From Hydractinia symbiolongicarpus (taxonomy: Eukaryota; Cnidaria; Hydrozoa; Anthoathecata; Hydractiniidae): a stretch of DNA of 64,000 nucleotides. The notes under the pieces were generated by a model. It saw only the letters and a program-made list of their open reading frames with translations, was not told the DNA's origin and did no database searches. Shown one piece after another: positions 61,501 through 64,000 of the stretch. The translations under genes and the position numbers were made by a program. Numbering within the stretch: position 1 is the first letter of the stretch; every line of letters begins with the position of its first letter. The stretch covers positions 38,733,828 through 38,797,827 of the forward strand of contig NC_079876.1 of NCBI RefSeq assembly GCF_029227915.1, in the 5' to 3' direction.

Positions 61501-64000
61501 TAGGGGCCGAGTCCGGGATTTACGGGAAATCGCAGGTTTTGGTTTGCCGGCGATTAAACTTCTTTTATTCAGCGTCTCATCAAAAATGAAAACATTTTTG
61601 AAAACTACAAGTCTCATGCGTTTTAGTGGTGAAAAAATAAATTAAAAAATCGTTCTGGAAATGAGTTTACTTACTGGGTACTTTCTTTGTATACATTCGA
61701 CTATACGGGCCAAGCCCGGGATTTACGGGAAATCGCGGGTTTTCGTTTGCCGGCGATTAAACCTCTTTCATTAAGCGTCTCATCAAAAATGAAAACATTT
61801 TTGAAAACTACAAGTCTCATGCGTTTTAGTGGTGAAAAAAAAAATTAAAAAATCGTTCGGGAAATGAGCTTACTTCCTGGGTACTTTCTTTGTATACATT
61901 CAACTATACGGGCCAAGTCCAGGATTTACGGAAATCGCGGGATTCCGTTTGCCGGCGATTAAACTTCTTTTATTCAGCGTCTCATCAAAAATTAAAACAT
62001 TTTTGAAAACTACAAGTCTCATGCGTTTTAGTGGTGAAAAAATAATTTAAAAAATCGTTCGGGAAATGAACTTACTTCCTGGGTACTTTCTTTGTATACA
62101 TTCAACTATACGGGCCAAGTCCAGGATTTACGGGAAATCGCGGGATTCCGTTTGCCGGCGATTAAACTTCTTTTATTCAGCGTCTCATCAAAAATGAAAA
62201 CATTTTTGAAAACTACAAGTCTCATGCGTTTTAGTGGTGAAAAAATAATTTAAAAAATCGTTCGAGAAATGAGTTTACACCGTGGGTACTTTCTTTGTAT
62301 ACTTTGGACTATACGGGCCGAGTCCGGGATTTACGGAAAATCGCAGGTTTTCGTTTGCCGGCGATTAAACTTCTTTTATTCAGCGTCTCATCAAAAATGA
62401 AAACATTTTTGAAAACTACAAGTCTCATGCGTTTTAGTGGTGAAAAAATAATTTAAAAAATCGTTCGAGAAATGAGTTTACACCGTGGGTACTTTCTTTG
62501 TATACTTTTGACTATTCGGGCCGAGTCCGGGATTTACGGGAAATGGCAGGTTTTCGTTTGCCGGCGATTAAACTTCTTTTATTCAGCGTCTCATCAAAAA
62601 TGAAAACATTTTTAAAAACTACAAGTCTCATGGGCTTTAGTGGTGAAATAATAATTTAAAAAATTGTTTGGGAAATGAGTTTACTCCCTGGGTACTTTCT
62701 TTGTATACTTTTGACTATACGGGCCAAGTCCGGGATTTACGGGAAATCGCAGGTTTTCGTTTGCTGGCGATTAAACTTCTTCAATTCAGCGTCTCATCAA
62801 AAATGAAAACATTTTTGAAAACTACAAGTCTCATGCGTTTTAGTGGTGAAAAAATAAATTAAAAAATCGTTCGGGAAATGAGTTTACACCGTGGGTACTT
62901 TCTTTGTATACTTTTGACTATACGGGCCGAGTCCGGGATTTACGGGAAATCGCAGGTTTTCGTTTGCCGGCGATTGAACTTCTTTTATTCAGCGTCTCAT
63001 CAAAAATGAAAACATTTTTGAAAACTACAAGTCTCATGCGTTTTAGTGGTGAAAAAATAATTTAAAAATTCGTTAGGGAAATGAGTTTACTCACTGGGTA
63101 CTTTCCTTGTATACTTTTGACTATACGGGCCGAGACCGGGATTTACGGGAAATCGCGGGTTTTCGTTTGCCGGCGATTAAACTTCTTTTGTTCAGCGTCT
63201 CATCAAAATTGAAAACATTTTTAAAAACTACAAGTCTCATGGGCTTTAGTGGTGAAATAATAATTTAAAAAATCGTTTGGGAAATGAGTTTACTCCCTGG
63301 GTACTTTCTTTGTATACTTTTGACTATACCGGCCAAGTCCGGGATTCACGGGAAATCGCAGGTTTTCGTTTGCCGGCGATTAAACTTCTTTTGTTCAGCG
63401 TCTCATCAAAATTGAAAACATTTTTAAAAACTACAAGTCTCATGGGCTTTAGTGGTGAAATAATAATTTAAAAAATCGTTTGGGAAATGAGTTTACTCCC
63501 TGGGTACTTTCTTTGTATACTTTTGACTATACCGGCCAAGTCCGGGATTTACGGGAAATCGCGGGATTCCGTTTGCCGGCGATTAAACCTCTTTTATTAA
63601 GCGTCTCATCAAAAATGAAAACATTTTTGAAAACTACAAGTCTCATGCGTTTTAGTGGTGAAAAAATAATTTAAAAATTCGTTCGGGAAATGAGTTTACT
63701 CACTGGGTACTTTCCTTGTATACTTTTGACTATACGGGCCGAGTCCGGGATTTACGGGAAATCGCGGGTTTTCGTTTGCCGGCGATTAAACTTCTTTTGT
63801 TCAGCGTCTCATCAAAATTGAAAACATTTTTAAAAACTACAAGTCTCATGGGCTTTAGTGGTGAAATAATAATTTAAAAAATCGTTTGGGAAATGAGTTT
63901 ACTCCCTGGGTACTTTCTTTGTATACTTTTGACTATACCGGCCAAGTCCGGGATTCACGGGAAATCGCAGGTTTTCGTTTGCCGGCGATTAAACTTCTTT

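Larger units (their letters stand above)
1..64000 (+). repeat. Satellite DNA array, ~203-bp monomer, about 315 copies
   Basis: The landmark GACTATA (and variants) recurs every ~203 bases from base 1 to 63,931, always in the same orientation. Each copy carries the same ordered landmarks: a G-rich block, TTTGCCGGCGATTAAAC, CAGCGTCTCATC, AAAACATTTTT, ACTACAAGTCTCATG, TTTAGTGGTGAAA, a TAATTTAAAAA tail, GGGAAATGAGTTTAC and GGGTACTTTCTTTGTATAC. Reading the whole window I found no interruption by unique sequence or a mobile element and no inverted segment. Monomer length varies by one or two bases, for example 204 where TTTCTTTTGTATAC has an extra T, and shorter where GACTATCGGG lacks two bases. Arrays like this are typical of eukaryotic centromeric or heterochromatic DNA. 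Placement on a chromosome and any kinetochore role are inference. The array reaches both ends of the window and probably continues beyond them. Confidence 0.98.
42371..64000 (+). repeat. Domain C: mosaic segment, class A monomers recurring in a B background
   Basis: Runs of B-class monomers are punctuated by A-class ones (CATTCGACTATACGGG, CCAAGCCCGGG, AAACCTCTTTCATTAAGCG). These appear near 43,010-43,300, 45,840-46,190, 50,320-51,650, 55,390-55,960, 57,420-57,950, 59,870-60,200 and 61,680-62,200. Domain-specific types are a monomer ending in AAATGGTTTGGGAAATTAG, one with GGTTTTCGTCTGCCGG, one with AGCTTACTTCCTGG and ATTCCGTTTGCC, and one with AATAATGTAAATATTCG. The window ends in mid-monomer, 70 bases after the last unit start at 63,931. 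No gene is present. Confidence 0.85.

Noticed and set aside
1-64000. CRISPR array
   Set aside because: The repeats are ~203 bp with no unique spacers. The variable positions are shared among many monomers, unlike spacer content.
1-64000. Naming a specific host (plant, insect, mollusc or other)
   Set aside because: Nothing but satellite is present and I do not recognise the family. CpG abundance argues weakly against strongly CpG-depleted genomes but does not identify a lineage.

Overview
The whole 64,000-base window is one uninterrupted, head-to-tail satellite DNA array. The repeating unit is about 203 bp. The window opens in register with a monomer (GACTATACGG at base 1), and the last monomer start I can place is at 63,931. 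That gives 63,930/203, or about 315 complete monomers, plus a 70-base partial one. Every monomer I read has the same orientation. I found no unique sequence, transposon, RNA gene or credible protein-coding gene. A 64-kb tandem array of this type indicates a eukaryotic chromosome, probably centromeric, pericentromeric or other heterochromatin. I do not recognise the family and cannot name the organism.

Each monomer has two parts. The first ~57 bases are G-rich (about 55% GC), with three or four GGG runs and most of the CpGs. The remaining ~145 bases are AT-rich (about 30% GC), with phased A-tracts and a perfect 9-bp inverted repeat around an AAAA loop. Overall GC of the first-type monomer is about 37%. 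It holds 12 CpGs against about 7 expected from its base composition.

Two main sequence classes build the array. Class A typically has CATTCGACTATACGGG, CCAAGCCC and AAACCTCTTT(C/T)ATTAAGCG. Class B typically has CTTTTGACTA, CCGAGTCC or CCAAGTCC, and AAACTTCTTTTATTCAGCG. The layout is: A-rich (1-10,444); B (10,445-18,424); a mixed zone holding two apparently identical 1,420-bp copies (18,057-20,896); a short A patch (20,897-22,211); B (22,212-31,000); a short A patch (to ~32,440); B (to ~42,370); then a mosaic in which class A monomers recur inside a B background (to 64,000). The A-to-B joint at ~10,445 recurs at ~22,212 and ~31,955, so the large-scale pattern itself is duplicated.

There is no single higher-order repeat period. 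Near-identical blocks recur at offsets of 2, 3, 4, 5, 7, 9, 10, 14, 15, 17, 22, 27, 52 and 58 monomers, always a whole number of monomers. This is what repeated in-register unequal exchange or segmental amplification would produce. The open frames of 60-113 codons are by-products of the repeat: 203 is not a multiple of three, most of the 64-codon ones need a TTG start, and the longest exist only where a one-base indel joins two monomers.
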